Source: Kitasatospora gansuensis (GTDB taxonomy: Bacteria > Actinomycetota > Actinomycetes > Streptomycetales > Streptomycetaceae). From it: a DNA stretch of 64,000 nucleotides. Below the pieces are notes generated by a model. That model worked only from the letters and a program-made list of their open reading frames with translations. It ran no database searches and was not told the DNA's origin. Positions 40,768 to 49,568 of this stretch are shown here, piece by piece (positions within the stretch are counted from its first letter, which is position 1; every line of letters starts with the position of its first letter). The position numbers and the translations under genes were made by a program. Location of the stretch: the NCBI RefSeq assembly GCF_014203705.1, contig NZ_JACHJR010000001.1, forward strand, positions 1,240,001-1,304,000, read 5' to 3'.

Positions 40768-41148
40768 GTGACTCACCAAAGGGAAACCCACGCGGAGCAC
40801 GGCTGGGACGCCGAGTTGGTACCGGACGAACGCGGGCGCACCGGCCGCCCGGAGGACAGCTGCCCGGTGGAGCGGGCGCTCGCGGCGGTGTCGGGTCGAT
40901 GGACGACGCTGGTGCTGCGGGAGTTGATGCACGGACCGCACGGCTTCGGCGAACTGCGGGAGCGGCTGCCGGAGATCAGCCCGAAGATCCTGACGGAGCG
41001 CCTGCGGGTGCTGGAGGAACGGCAGTTGGTGGTGCGTCAGCGGCTGCGCGGGTTCCCGGTCCGCACCCGGTACGAGCTGACGGCCACGGGCCGGGCGCTG
41101 AGACCGCTGCTGGTGGAGCTGTACCGGACGGGCACGGCACTCGGCTGA
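40768..41148 (+). CDS. HxlR-family transcriptional regulator
   Basis: A winged-helix regulator of about 126 residues from GTG 40768; the diagnostic part is 'CPVERALAAVSGRWTTLVLR' (Cys and helix 1), 'ELMHGPHGFGELRERLPEIS' and 'ILTERLRVLEERQLVVRQRL'. HxlR proteins sense redox, aldehyde or phenolic signals and typically control a divergent neighbour, here the SnoaL-like gene. No convincing Shine-Dalgarno precedes GTG 40768; TTG 40816 is an alternative that would give 110 residues, the normal family length. The ten or so extra N-terminal residues look uncharacteristic. Confidence 0.8.
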   Translation: MTHQRETHAEHGWDAELVPDERGRTGRPEDSCPVERALAAVSGRWTTLVLRELMHGPHGFGELRERLPEISPKILTERLRVLEERQLVVRQRLRGFPVRTRYELTATGRALRPLLVELYRTGTALG

Positions 41149-41155
41149 CGCCCGG

Positions 41156-41578
41156 TCAGACGGCGGCCGGGTAGGCGTCGAGCAGGTCCTCGCGGTCGGC
41201 GGCGGAGAGCGGTTCGGCCGGACCGGGGCGGTGGCCGCGACGGCCGGCGGCGGCCGACAGCAGGGTCAGCAGGACGGCCGTGCCCAGGGCCGCGTACGCG
41301 ACGGGGCCGCCGGTCGCGAGCGCCAGGCCGAGCAGGCCGCAGGCCAGCAGGCCGAGGAGCACGGGGGCCACCGGCAGGGTGGACTTCGCCGAGGTGCCGA
41401 CCGCGATCAGCAGCGCCACCGGCAGCAGGAGCAGCAGCAGGCCGAGCCCGCCGATCACCGACCGGCTGCCGATCACCAGGCCGTCCACCAGTGCGGAGGC
41501 GGCGCAGATCAGCAGACCTGCCCACCGCCCGGCGCTCACCCGGGGAATGCCGTGCCGGAGCTTCGCTGTCGCTGCCAC
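41156..41578 (-). CDS. small integral membrane protein
   Basis: A 140-residue protein with about four hydrophobic segments ('AGLLICAASALVDGLVIG', 'GGLGLLLLLLPVALLIAV', 'VLLGLLACGLLGLALAT', 'YAALGTAVLLTLLSAAAG') and a polar C-terminus ('LSAADREDLLDAY'). I do not recognise the family. GTG 41578. The upstream region holds an AT-rich palindromic patch (41615-41633) that is probably its promoter/operator. Convergent with the HxlR gene, 7 bp apart. Confidence 0.6.
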   Translation of the reverse strand: MAATAKLRHGIPRVSAGRWAGLLICAASALVDGLVIGSRSVIGGLGLLLLLLPVALLIAVGTSAKSTLPVAPVLLGLLACGLLGLALATGGPVAYAALGTAVLLTLLSAAAGRRGHRPGPAEPLSAADREDLLDAYPAAV

Positions 41579-41614
41579 AGGCGGATGCTAGCCCGGCTTT
41601 CTCCCGCGCAATAG

Positions 41615-41633
41615 GTTTATAAACATATTTGTT
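41615..41633 (-). promoter_or_regulatory. AT-rich palindromic patch upstream of the small membrane protein gene
   Basis: GTTTATAAAC (41615-41624) is a perfect 10-bp palindrome that also contains a TATAAA -10-like element on the minus strand, and AACATATTTGTT (41622-41633) is an imperfect one. This run of about 25 almost GC-free bases stands out in DNA of over 70% GC. It overlaps the last codons of the ROK gene. Confidence 0.45.
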
Positions 41634-42741
41634 AGGAAGCGGTACCGACCGCCCGCTCCACCCGGTGCCGCTTGATGGTCCGGAACCGCCGCGCCACCTG
41701 CCTGGCCAGGTCGGCCGCGCCGACCAGACCGGCGTCGTTGCCCAGGGCCGCGTGCACGATCTCCGCCTCCGGACGGAAGCCGCGGCCGGTCAGCGTGCGC
41801 TTGAAGGCGTTCCTGGCCGGTTCGAGCAGCAGCTCCCCCGACTCCGAGACCCCGCCGCCGATGACGAACCGTCCGGGATCCAGCGCCGCCGCCAGGTTGG
41901 CGATGCCGACGCCCAGCCAGGTGCCCACCTCGTACAGCAGCTCGGTCGCCACCGGGTCGCCGCCCCGGGCCGCCTCGGTGATCAGCGGGCCGGTCAGCCC
42001 GGCGGCCGTGCCGCCCGCCAGCGCGAGCAGCGGCTGCACCACCGGCGACTCCTCGGCCACCAGCTCCCGGGCGTCCCTGACCAGCGCGTTGCCGGAGGAG
42101 TACTGCTCCCAGCAGCCCCGGTTGCCGCACGGGCAGCGGTGACCGCCGGGCACCACCTGCATGTGCCCGAACTCCCCCGCCAGCCCGTACCGGCCCCGGT
42201 CCACGTACCCGTCCCTGACCTGGGCGCCGCCGATGCCGGTGCCCAGGGTGAGCATCACCATGTGCTCCTCGCCCCGCCCCGCGCCGAACCGCCACTCGGC
42301 CCAGGCCGCCGCGTTGGCGTCGTTCTCCACCACCACCGGGAACCGCAGCCGGGCGCTCAGCGCGTCCCGCAGCGGTTCGTTCCGCCAGTTCAGGTGCGGG
42401 GCGAACAGCACCCGGGAGCGGTCCGCGTCCACCCAGCCGGCCGCGCCGACGCCGACCGCGTGCACGTCGTGACGGTCCGCCAGCTGGAGCACCAGGTCGA
42501 CGATCACGTCCTCGACCACCCGCGGGCTCTTGCTCTTGTCGGGCGTGTCAGTGCGCAGCCGCTCCAGCACCCTGCCCTCGCCGTCCACCACCCCGGCCAC
42601 CACCTTGGTGCCGCCGATGTCCACCCCGACCGTCGGCAGCCGCAGGATGCTCGCGGGCAGCGACCGGCGCCGGCGCTCGGCCCGGGGGCCGATGCCGCCG
42701 AGCAGGGTGGGGAAGACGGCGGGGCGCTGCGGGTTGCTCAA
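41632..42741 (-). CDS. ROK-family sugar kinase (glucokinase type)
   Basis: A 369-residue ROK kinase close to Streptomyces GlkA in pattern: an N-terminal extension, 'VGVDIGGTKVVAG' (phosphate loop, DIGGTK at 41-46), 'WRNEPLRDALSARL', 'VVENDANAAAWAEW' (catalytic Asp), 'GTGIGGAQV', and the zinc motif 'GGHRCPCGNRGCWEQYSSGN'. It phosphorylates glucose or another hexose with ATP. TTG 42741 is chosen because AAGGAGCACC lies 2-11 bases before it; a longer frame lacks this. It is the last gene of a four-gene sugar ABC operon. The paralogue of the main glucokinase is possible, so I give no gene symbol. Confidence 0.88.
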   Translation of the reverse strand: MSNPQRPAVFPTLLGGIGPRAERRRRSLPASILRLPTVGVDIGGTKVVAGVVDGEGRVLERLRTDTPDKSKSPRVVEDVIVDLVLQLADRHDVHAVGVGAAGWVDADRSRVLFAPHLNWRNEPLRDALSARLRFPVVVENDANAAAWAEWRFGAGRGEEHMVMLTLGTGIGGAQVRDGYVDRGRYGLAGEFGHMQVVPGGHRCPCGNRGCWEQYSSGNALVRDARELVAEESPVVQPLLALAGGTAAGLTGPLITEAARGGDPVATELLYEVGTWLGVGIANLAAALDPGRFVIGGGVSESGELLLEPARNAFKRTLTGRGFRPEAEIVHAALGNDAGLVGAADLARQVARRFRTIKRHRVERAVGTAS

Positions 42742-42794
42742 AGGTGCTCCTTCAGCGGGGACTGAATCGTACGGGCCCATCCTCCCGCGCCGGG

Positions 42795-43571
42795 TCAGCT
42801 GTCCGCCTCCGGGCCCGGGCGGCCGAGTTCGTGCGAGAGCTCGGCCAGTTCGGAGCCGCCCGCCATCTCGGTGGTGAGCTGCTCCAGGGTGATCTCGGCG
42901 CGCGGGTGGCTGCCCGCCATCCGACCCCGCTTGAGCAGGGTGAAGTGGTCGCCCACCAGGTACGCGTGGTGCGGGTTGTGGGTGATCAGCACCACGCCCA
43001 GGCCCTCCGCGCGGGCGGCGGCCACGTACTTGAGCACCACCCCGGACTGCTTGACCCCGAGCGCGGCGGTCGGCTCGTCCAGCACCAGCGCGCGGGCGCC
43101 GAAGTGCACCGCCCGGGCGATCGCCACGCACTGCCGCTGGCCGCCGGAGAGGGTGCCGATCGGCTGGTCCACGTCGTCCAGCTCGATGCCCATCCTGGCC
43201 AGCGCCTCCTGGGTGACCACCCGCATCCGGGCGCTGTCCAGCCGGAACCGGCCGCCCAGCTCGGCGCCGAGGAAGAAGTTCCGCCAGACCGGCATCAGCG
43301 GGACCACCGCGAGGTCCTGGTAGACCGTGGCGATGCCCCGGTCGATCGCCTGCCGGGGCGAGCTCAGCCGGACCTCCTGATCCCCGATCAGATAGCGGCC
43401 CTCGTCGTGCCGGTGCAGCCCCGCGATGATCTTGATCAGGGTGGACTTGCCCGCGCCGTTGTCGCCCAGCACGCAGCAGATCTCCCCCTGGCGCACCGTC
43501 AGCGAGACCCCCTCCAGGGCCCGGACGCTGCCGTAGGTCTTGCCCACGTCCTCCAGTGTCAGCAGGTTCAC
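42795..43571 (-). CDS. sugar ABC transporter ATP-binding protein (single-domain)
   Basis: A 258-residue ABC ATPase with intact motifs: Walker A 'GDNGAGKST', Q-loop 'ATVYQDLAVVP', signature 'LSGGQRQCVAIA', Walker B 'ALVLDEPTAAL' and switch His in 'LITHNPHH'. Unlike most sugar importers of the ribose type it has one nucleotide domain rather than two, as in the FrcA-like group. It energises the permease at 43568-44587. GTG 43571 overlaps the permease stop (GTGA). The ROK gene follows after 53 bp. Confidence 0.92.
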   Translation of the reverse strand: MNLLTLEDVGKTYGSVRALEGVSLTVRQGEICCVLGDNGAGKSTLIKIIAGLHRHDEGRYLIGDQEVRLSSPRQAIDRGIATVYQDLAVVPLMPVWRNFFLGAELGGRFRLDSARMRVVTQEALARMGIELDDVDQPIGTLSGGQRQCVAIARAVHFGARALVLDEPTAALGVKQSGVVLKYVAAARAEGLGVVLITHNPHHAYLVGDHFTLLKRGRMAGSHPRAEITLEQLTTEMAGGSELAELSHELGRPGPEADS

Positions 43572-44587
43572 CGGCCGCGCTCCGCCCGTCGCTTGACCCA
43601 GGAGTTGAGCAGCGCGGCCAGCAGCAGCATCGCGCCCAGGAAGAACTTGAACCAGTCCGGGTTCCACTGCGCGTACACGATGCCCTTGCTCACCATGCCG
43701 AAGATCAGCGCGCCCAGCGCCCCACCGACCACCGAGCCGTACCCACCGGTGATCAGGCAGCCGCCGATCACCGCCGCCACGATGTAGATCAGCTCGTTGC
43801 CGACCCCCTCGCCGGACTGCACGGTGTCGAAGGAGAACAGCAGGTGCTGGCCGAGCACCCAGGCGCAGAAGCCGACCCCCAGGTAGAGGCCGACCTTGGT
43901 CCGGCCGACCGGAACGCCGACCGCGCGGGCCGCCGCCGCGTCGCCGCCGACCGCGAACACCCAGTTGCCGTACCGGGTGCGCAGCAGCACCCAGGAGGCC
44001 ACCGCCACCAGGCCGAACCACCACCAGACGGTGGCCTTCACCGTCAGCCCACCCACCGTCAGCTCCGAGGCGAACAGCCAGCGGCAGGAGCCGAAGCCCT
44101 GCATGTCGCCGATCGGCTTGGTGGTGACGGTGCCCGAGATCAGTTTGGTGAGGCCCAGGTTGGCGCCGGTCAGCATCAGGAAGGTGCCGAGCGTGACGAT
44201 GAAGCTGGGCAGCCGGGTGCGGCCGAGCATCCAGCCGTTGAAGCCGCTGACCGCGAGCGCCACCAGCAGCGAGACCAGCACGCCGACCCAGGTCACGGCG
44301 GTCAGCTGGTAGCTGACCATCGAGGAGGTGAGCGCGGCGCTGGTCACCAGCACCCCGGCCGAGAGGTCGAACTCGCCGCCGATCATCAGCAGCGAGACCG
44401 GCACCGCCATGATGCCGATGGTCGAGGCGGCGTACAGTACGGTGCCGATCGAGGAGGCCCGCAGGAAGCTGTCGGCCACCACCGAGAAGAACAACAGCAC
44501 GGCCACCGCCGCCAGCGCCGCGCCCAGCTCGGGGCGGGCCCGCCGGTGTTTACCGCGCGGCCGGGAGACCAGCAGGTCGGAGCTCAT
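43568..44587 (-). CDS. sugar ABC transporter permease (RbsC-like)
   Basis: A 339-residue integral membrane protein with about ten helices. Typical ribose-class signatures are 'GGEFDLSAGVLVTSAALTSS', 'LPSFIVTLGTFLMLTGANLG', 'TRYGNWVFAVGGDAAAARAV' and 'GGCLITGGYGSVVGGALGAL'. It forms the homodimeric channel for a pentose, hexose or cyclitol. ATG 44587 overlaps the binding-protein stop (ATGA), and its own stop overlaps the ATPase start, so all three are coupled. The long polar N-terminus carries 'RGKHRRARPE', a positive-inside signal. Confidence 0.92.
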   Translation of the reverse strand: MSSDLLVSRPRGKHRRARPELGAALAAVAVLLFFSVVADSFLRASSIGTVLYAASTIGIMAVPVSLLMIGGEFDLSAGVLVTSAALTSSMVSYQLTAVTWVGVLVSLLVALAVSGFNGWMLGRTRLPSFIVTLGTFLMLTGANLGLTKLISGTVTTKPIGDMQGFGSCRWLFASELTVGGLTVKATVWWWFGLVAVASWVLLRTRYGNWVFAVGGDAAAARAVGVPVGRTKVGLYLGVGFCAWVLGQHLLFSFDTVQSGEGVGNELIYIVAAVIGGCLITGGYGSVVGGALGALIFGMVSKGIVYAQWNPDWFKFFLGAMLLLAALLNSWVKRRAERGR

Positions 44588-45594
44588 CGGGTCCCCCGGG
44601 CGACGTACGTGGCCAGCGCGGCCGCGTCCTCCTTGGTGAGGATCTGCGGGCCGGTCAGCACCGGGCCGCCGCCGCCCAGCACGTCCAGGTTGTAGCGGTA
44701 GAGCCAGAGCAGGTCCACGCCCTGGTACCCCTGCAGGTACGGCTGCTGGTCCACCGCGAAGCCGACCGTGCCCGCCTGCAGCCCGGTCACCACCTGGGTG
44801 CCGAGGTCGAAGGTGTCCAGCTCGACCGGCCGCCGGGCGTCCTGGACGGCCTGCAGGCCGGTCGCGGCCAGCGGGGCGCTGAGCGTGAGCACGGTGTCCA
44901 GCGCCGGGTCGGCCTGCAGCTTGGCGGCGATCGCGGCCCGGGCGTCGGGCAGGTTGACCCCGTCCACGTACAGGGTCTGCAGGGTGCCGTTGAAGGCGCC
45001 CTTGGCGCCGCCGCAGCGCTGCTCCTGGCCGACGTTGCCCTGCTCGTGGATCACGCAGAGCACCGACTTGCGCCCCCGCTTGCCCAGCTCCGTCCCGGCC
45101 GCCCGGCCCGCCGTGCTCTCGTCCTGGCCGATGTGGGTGAGCGCGCCGAACCGGGCCGAGAACTCCTGACCCGAGTTGATGCTGATCAGCGGGATGCCGG
45201 CCGCCTTCGCCTTGGCCAGCACACCGGTCAGCGCCTCGCCCTTGGCCAGCGAGACCAGCAGCCCGTCCACTCGCTGGTCGATCGCGGCCTGGATCAGCTG
45301 CACCTGGTTCTGGGTCTGCGCGTCGTTGGAGTACAGGAAGGTGATGTTGTCCTTCGCCGCGGCCTGCTCGGCGCCCTTGCGGACGGTGTCCCAGAACGCG
45401 TCGCCCGCGCCCGCGTGGGTCACCATGGCGACCGTCCAGCGCGGCGTGTCGACCGCGCCGCCGGCGGTCGCGGCCCGGCTGCGGGCCTGTTCGGCACGGC
45501 GTCCGCCGGTGCTGCTGCACCCGGACAGCACGGTGGTCACCAGCAGCAGCGCCGCGAGCGGCAGGAGGACGGGGCGGTACCGGCGGTCTGACAC
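44584..45594 (-). CDS. sugar ABC transporter substrate-binding lipoprotein
   Basis: A 336-residue periplasmic-binding-protein-like lipoprotein. 'RYRPVLLPLAALLLVTTV' and lipobox 'LSGC' form the signal; the binding domain has 'TVAMVTHAGAGDAFWDTVRK', 'DQRVDGLLVSLAKGEALTG', 'IPLISINSG' and 'VGFAVDQQPYLQGYQGVDLL', typical of the ribose/rhizopine cluster. It catches the sugar and passes it to the permease. GTG 45594 is chosen since it gives the lipoprotein signal; starts further upstream (to 45723) would add a non-signal leader. Ligand unknown. Confidence 0.9.
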   Translation of the reverse strand: MSDRRYRPVLLPLAALLLVTTVLSGCSSTGGRRAEQARSRAATAGGAVDTPRWTVAMVTHAGAGDAFWDTVRKGAEQAAAKDNITFLYSNDAQTQNQVQLIQAAIDQRVDGLLVSLAKGEALTGVLAKAKAAGIPLISINSGQEFSARFGALTHIGQDESTAGRAAGTELGKRGRKSVLCVIHEQGNVGQEQRCGGAKGAFNGTLQTLYVDGVNLPDARAAIAAKLQADPALDTVLTLSAPLAATGLQAVQDARRPVELDTFDLGTQVVTGLQAGTVGFAVDQQPYLQGYQGVDLLWLYRYNLDVLGGGGPVLTGPQILTKEDAAALATYVARGTR

Positions 45595-45717
45595 TCCGAC
45601 AGTTTCCCGGACGGGGCTGTTCGAACCGGCAGACTCGCTGACAGTGGGCCGTACCCGTTCGACGGATAGGGCCATGTGAGTGGCACACTGGTCCAGGTCG
45701 TTCAGGCAATTTTCACC

Positions 45718-45732
45718 GAACACGTGATGTTC
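45718..45732. promoter_or_regulatory. candidate operator in the 260-bp divergent region
   Basis: GAACA-CGTGA-TGTTC, 5-bp perfect arms, in an AT-richer patch between the sugar ABC operon (start 45594, minus) and the esterase gene (start 45855, plus). Sugar operons are often controlled by LacI-type proteins that bind palindromes of this size, but no such regulator gene is adjacent. The rest of the region shows no clear promoter. Confidence 0.3.
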
Positions 45733-45854
45733 CTCTCAGCTTTCTCCAAGGTTCGAGAGCAACTGATCCACCGTTCGAAATCGTCTGATCCCATCGAAGT
45801 GCTTCCGGGGCGATGTGGGTCCGGGGCGGCGGACGATCCGGATACGAGAACTTG

Positions 45855-46979
45855 ATGCAACTCACTGGCACCCCATTCCTCATCTGCACGATCATCCTCG
45901 TGCCGGCCTCCATCGCGGCCGCACTGCTGCTCTGGGGGCGGGTGCGCGGACCGCAACCGGTCCAGGTGCTGGCGAGACTGGTGATGATCCTGGCCTGTCA
46001 GGTGACGGCCGTGGTGATGGTCTTCGTGATGGTGAACAACGCCAACCTGATCTACGGCAGCTGGTCCGACCTGCTCGGCACCGGCAACCACGTCCGGGCC
46101 GTCCCGCAGGTCTCCTCCGACGATCCGGCGGGCGACGGCAAGTCCGGCAAGTCCCCCGAGCCGAAGGTGATCCAGTCCTTCAAGAACGTGGACGACCCGA
46201 AGGTGCCCGGTGACGTCAAGCGCACCGACCTCAAGGGCCGGCTCTCCGGGGTGGACGGCGAGGTCCTGGTCTGGACCCCGCCGCAGTACGACAAACCCGA
46301 GTTCAAGGACAAGAAGTTCCCGGTGGTCGAGCTGCTCCCCGGCTACCCCGGCTCCTCCTCCACCTGGTACGGCACCCTGAAGGTGTCCGAGCAGCTCAAG
46401 CCGTTGATGGAGAGCGGCCAGGTGGCCCCGTTCATCCTGGTCTCGCCGCGCACCCTGCTGCTCGGCAAGGGCCAGGACACCGGCTGCGCCGACGTCCCCG
46501 GCAAGGTCAACGCCGACACCTGGCTCTCCCGGGACGTCCCGCAGATGGTGCTGGACAACTTCCGCGCCGACCCCTCCCCCGACCGCTGGGCGGTCGCCGG
46601 GTACTCGGCCGGCGCCCACTGCGCCACCAAGCTCGGCGCCGAGCACCCCAACCGCTACCGCGCCAGCATCAGCCTCTCCGGCTACAACGACCCGTCCCTG
46701 GAGCCCGACTCGCTCACCGCGAAGGACCCGGCCCTGCGGGAGAAGTCCAACCCGCTCAACATCCTGAAGACCGCCCCGCAGCCCCCCAAGGTCGCCTTCT
46801 ACCTCAGCGGCGACAAGGGCGACGGCTACGAGGCCGCGCTCGCCCTCAAGGCGGCCGCCAAGGCCCCGACCACCGTCACCGCGGTGGAGAGCAGCGGCGC
46901 CCACTCCAGCGACGTCTGGAAGCCGATGGTCCCCGACGTCTTCAAGTGGCTCACCACGATCATCCCGGCCAACCACTGA
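45855..46979 (+). CDS. membrane-anchored esterase (mycolyltransferase-like alpha/beta hydrolase)
   Basis: A 374-residue protein. Two membrane helices ('FLICTIILVPASIAAALLLW', 'VMILACQVTAVVMVFVMV') precede an outside esterase domain of the esterase D/antigen 85 type: 'VWTPPQYD', 'FPVVELLPGYPGSSSTWYG', the nucleophile elbow 'AVAGYSAGAHCATKLG' (Ser), and 'ESSGAHSSDVWKPMVPDVF' (His). It could transfer or hydrolyse acyl groups at the cell surface. ATG 45855, without a strong ribosome site. A strong bidirectional terminator follows. Confidence 0.85.
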   Translation: MQLTGTPFLICTIILVPASIAAALLLWGRVRGPQPVQVLARLVMILACQVTAVVMVFVMVNNANLIYGSWSDLLGTGNHVRAVPQVSSDDPAGDGKSGKSPEPKVIQSFKNVDDPKVPGDVKRTDLKGRLSGVDGEVLVWTPPQYDKPEFKDKKFPVVELLPGYPGSSSTWYGTLKVSEQLKPLMESGQVAPFILVSPRTLLLGKGQDTGCADVPGKVNADTWLSRDVPQMVLDNFRADPSPDRWAVAGYSAGAHCATKLGAEHPNRYRASISLSGYNDPSLEPDSLTAKDPALREKSNPLNILKTAPQPPKVAFYLSGDKGDGYEAALALKAAAKAPTTVTAVESSGAHSSDVWKPMVPDVFKWLTTIIPANH

Positions 46980-46991
46980 CCCACCGTCAGC

Positions 46992-47028
46992 CCGAAGGGC
47001 CCGCCGGTTCCCCCGGCGGGCCCTTCGG
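46992..47028. terminator. bidirectional terminator between esterase and hypothetical gene
   Basis: A perfect 16-bp stem (CCGAAGGGCCCGCCGG 46992-47007 with 47013-47028) and a TTCCC loop, 12 bases after the esterase stop and 14 before the stop of the convergent gene. It would terminate transcription from both sides. Confidence 0.85.
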
Positions 47029-47042
47029 CGTCCCCGCCCCGC

Positions 47043-47906
47043 TCAACTCCCGCCCGCGGCGAGCTCCGCCGCCACGGCGGCCAGCTGGGCGGGCGTGAGC
47101 GGGCGGCCGGTGACGGCCACGGTCCACTGCCACCGCCCGTCCCGCCACCGGTGCAGGTACGTACCGGGGTCGGCGGCCCAGCCGCCGGTGTACCCCGGTT
47201 CTGTGAGCGGCTGCCGGATCAGCTGCGCCCCGGTGGGCAGGTCCACCGAGGGCCGCACGTCGAGGTCCAGCACCAGGAACCCGGTGGCCGGGTCACCGTC
47301 GATCGGCGCCGGCCGGCCGAGCGCTCCCGGCCACGCCGTGGGGACCGGGAGCGTACGCCCCAGACAGTGAGCACGGATCCGCTCGTAGCGGCGCAGCTCG
47401 GCCCGGTCCGAACCGTCGTCCCCCGGGTCGGTGAACAGCCCGTCCGGGAGCGCCGGGTGGACGCGCAGACCGGTGATCTCCTCCAGGTATCCGGTGGCAG
47501 GCGAATGAGCCCGCAGAACGATGCCCAGTTCGTCGTCGACGGTCACCCGCAAAGGCGTCCGGTCCGGCCCCGAGAGCTCCAGCACCCCGGCCGGACGGCC
47601 CTCCGGGCTGACCGTCGACCGGTCGGGACGACGCTCCAGCACCGGAACCACGAGCCGGGCCGGCGAAGGGGTGAAGTCCCACCCCCAGTCACCGGCCGGA
47701 AAGGCCAGCCCGGCTCGGGTCACCTCGGTGACGGTCACCCGCCCGGCCCGCTCCAGCTGCCATGCCGACGGGGGTCGGAACGCGAAGTCGATCACTGTAC
47801 GGACCGGCTCGGCGGGCGGATGACCGGCACCGTTCCCGACGCGCGGCCGGACGGCCCGATAACACCCCGTCAGGGCCTGCTGCGGAACAGCCACCTTCCC
47901 ATTCAT
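47043..47906 (-). CDS. hypothetical protein
   Basis: A 287-residue soluble protein that I do not recognise. It has a Trp/Pro-rich beta character ('GDWGWDFTPSPARLVVPVLE', 'TGGWAADPGTYLHRWRDGRW') and the C-terminal 'TGRPLTPAQLAAVAAEL', but no membrane segment, signal or catalytic motif. ATG 47906 (GTG 47909 possible). The upstream DNA is less GC-rich ('CTGCATAACAGAGAGTCACT') and may hold the promoter. Function unknown. Confidence 0.6.
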   Translation of the reverse strand: MNGKVAVPQQALTGCYRAVRPRVGNGAGHPPAEPVRTVIDFAFRPPSAWQLERAGRVTVTEVTRAGLAFPAGDWGWDFTPSPARLVVPVLERRPDRSTVSPEGRPAGVLELSGPDRTPLRVTVDDELGIVLRAHSPATGYLEEITGLRVHPALPDGLFTDPGDDGSDRAELRRYERIRAHCLGRTLPVPTAWPGALGRPAPIDGDPATGFLVLDLDVRPSVDLPTGAQLIRQPLTEPGYTGGWAADPGTYLHRWRDGRWQWTVAVTGRPLTPAQLAAVAAELAAGGS

Positions 47907-47975
47907 CACCCACCGAAGCTTTCTGCATAACAGAGAGTCACTCCATGTGACGACGCCCGGACGGGTGACGCCGGA

Positions 47976-49568
47976 TCAGGCGAGTTCGAGTGCCAGGTAG
48001 AAGTCCACCCGGTCCTCCAGGCGGGAGAGGTCACGGCCCGTCAACTCCTCGATGCGGCCGATCCGGTAGCGCAGGGTGTTGACGTGCACGTGCAGCTGGG
48101 CGGCGCAGCGGGTCCAGGAGCCGTCGGAGCGGAGGAAGGCCTCCAGGGTGCGGACCAGGTCGGCCTGGTGCTCGATGTCGTAGGCGATCACCTTGTCCAG
48201 CAGGCGGCTGCGGAAGGCGCGGCGGACCTCGTCCGGCACCGCCGCCAGCAGCAGCACGTGCGAGGCGAGCTCCTCCGGGCCTGCCACGCAGATCCGGCCG
48301 ACCCGGGCGGCGGCGATCCGGCGGGCGTGCCGGGCCTCCTCCAGGGCGCCGCGCAGGCCGCCCGCCTCGGCGGCGGGGGCGGAGACGCCGAGGGTGATCC
48401 GGCCCTCCGAGCCGAGGCCGGCCTCCAGCGGGGCGAGCAGCTCGCGCAGCGCGTCGGCGGGCACGGCGGTGTCGGGAGCGGGCAGCACCACGACGGCGCC
48501 GGTGCCCGCGCCCGCGACCAGGGCGCGGTCGGAGGCGTCGGTGAGAGCTTCCTCCAGGATTGAACGGACCGCACCATCCGGCAGTCCCGTCCCTTCCGCA
48601 CTCAGCACCAACCAGGACCCCTCCGCCACCGAGGGCCCCACGGCCGCACCCTCGTACCGGGCCGCCATCGCCGAGGAGGCGTACAGCGTGCGGCTGATCT
48701 CGGCCGGGTCGGCGTCCCGCTGAAGGAGCGTCAGCACCTCGTCGGCGAGCCGGCGGCGCAGTCGGCGGCCCTCGTCCCTGCGGGTGCGTTCGGCGGCGGC
48801 CAGCCGGGCCAGGTTGTCGGCGAGCTGCTGGCGCTTGCCGGTCCACTCGGTGACGTCCCCGGCGACCGCGAGCACCCAGTCGGCCAGCGAGGCGTCCGCC
48901 TCGGTGGAGGCCGGGGCGGGGATCAGCGAGTACGAGCCGCTGGCCAGCCGGGCCCGGTGCGGGGGTCGGCGGCGCTGGCGCTGGGCGGCCAGGTGGGCCC
49001 GGACCAGCTGGTCGCGGTCCTCGGCGGAGAGCCGCTCGGCGGGCCCGGCGATCACCCGGCCGGTGGGCGCGAGCACCCAGCAGTCCAGGTCGATGTCGCC
49101 GCCGAGCAGCTCCAGCACGGCGTCCAGTCCGCCACCGCCGGCGGCGGAGACCAGCAGCCGGTGCCGGTCGACCAGCGCGGCCAGGTCGGCGGCCCGGTCG
49201 GCCGAGACCTGTCTGCCGATGAACTCGGTGACGGTGCCGAAGGCGATGTCGTCGGGGACGGCGAGCAGCGGCATCCGGTGCCGGCGGCAGGCGTCCACCA
49301 GGTCCTCGGGCACCGGGCCGACCTCGGCCTCGCCGGCCGCCAGGGCGACCGCGCCGCCGACCACGATGGTGCGCACGAAGCGCTCGGAGTCCTCCGGCCC
49401 GGTCCGCCAGAGCATGCCGGTGAGCACCAGCTCACCGCCGTGCAGGTACCGGCCGGGGTCGTGCAGGTCGGTCGTCATCACGCCGCTGACCTGCCGGTCG
49501 AGCTCGTCCTCGGCGGCGAGCAGCCGCAGCCGTGGGGCCCCGGGGGCGAGCAGGTCTCGGACGCGCAT
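47976..49568 (-). CDS. PucR-family transcriptional regulator of purine catabolism
   Basis: A 530-residue regulator: PucR sensory domain at the N-terminus ('MRVRDLLAPGAPRLRLLAAE', 'ELVLTGMLWRTGPEDSERFV', 'AVPDDIAFGTVTEFIGRQV'), a GGDEF-like middle part ('GRITLGVSAPAAEAGGLRGA' region) and a C-terminal HTH_30 domain ('AQLHVHVNTLRYRIGRIEEL', 'TGRDLSRLEDRVDFYLALEL'). PucR activators switch on uric-acid and purine breakdown genes. Divergent from the xanthine dehydrogenase operon, which is its likely target. ATG 49568 follows AAGGAG by eight bases. Confidence 0.9.
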   Translation of the reverse strand: MRVRDLLAPGAPRLRLLAAEDELDRQVSGVMTTDLHDPGRYLHGGELVLTGMLWRTGPEDSERFVRTIVVGGAVALAAGEAEVGPVPEDLVDACRRHRMPLLAVPDDIAFGTVTEFIGRQVSADRAADLAALVDRHRLLVSAAGGGGLDAVLELLGGDIDLDCWVLAPTGRVIAGPAERLSAEDRDQLVRAHLAAQRQRRRPPHRARLASGSYSLIPAPASTEADASLADWVLAVAGDVTEWTGKRQQLADNLARLAAAERTRRDEGRRLRRRLADEVLTLLQRDADPAEISRTLYASSAMAARYEGAAVGPSVAEGSWLVLSAEGTGLPDGAVRSILEEALTDASDRALVAGAGTGAVVVLPAPDTAVPADALRELLAPLEAGLGSEGRITLGVSAPAAEAGGLRGALEEARHARRIAAARVGRICVAGPEELASHVLLLAAVPDEVRRAFRSRLLDKVIAYDIEHQADLVRTLEAFLRSDGSWTRCAAQLHVHVNTLRYRIGRIEELTGRDLSRLEDRVDFYLALELA

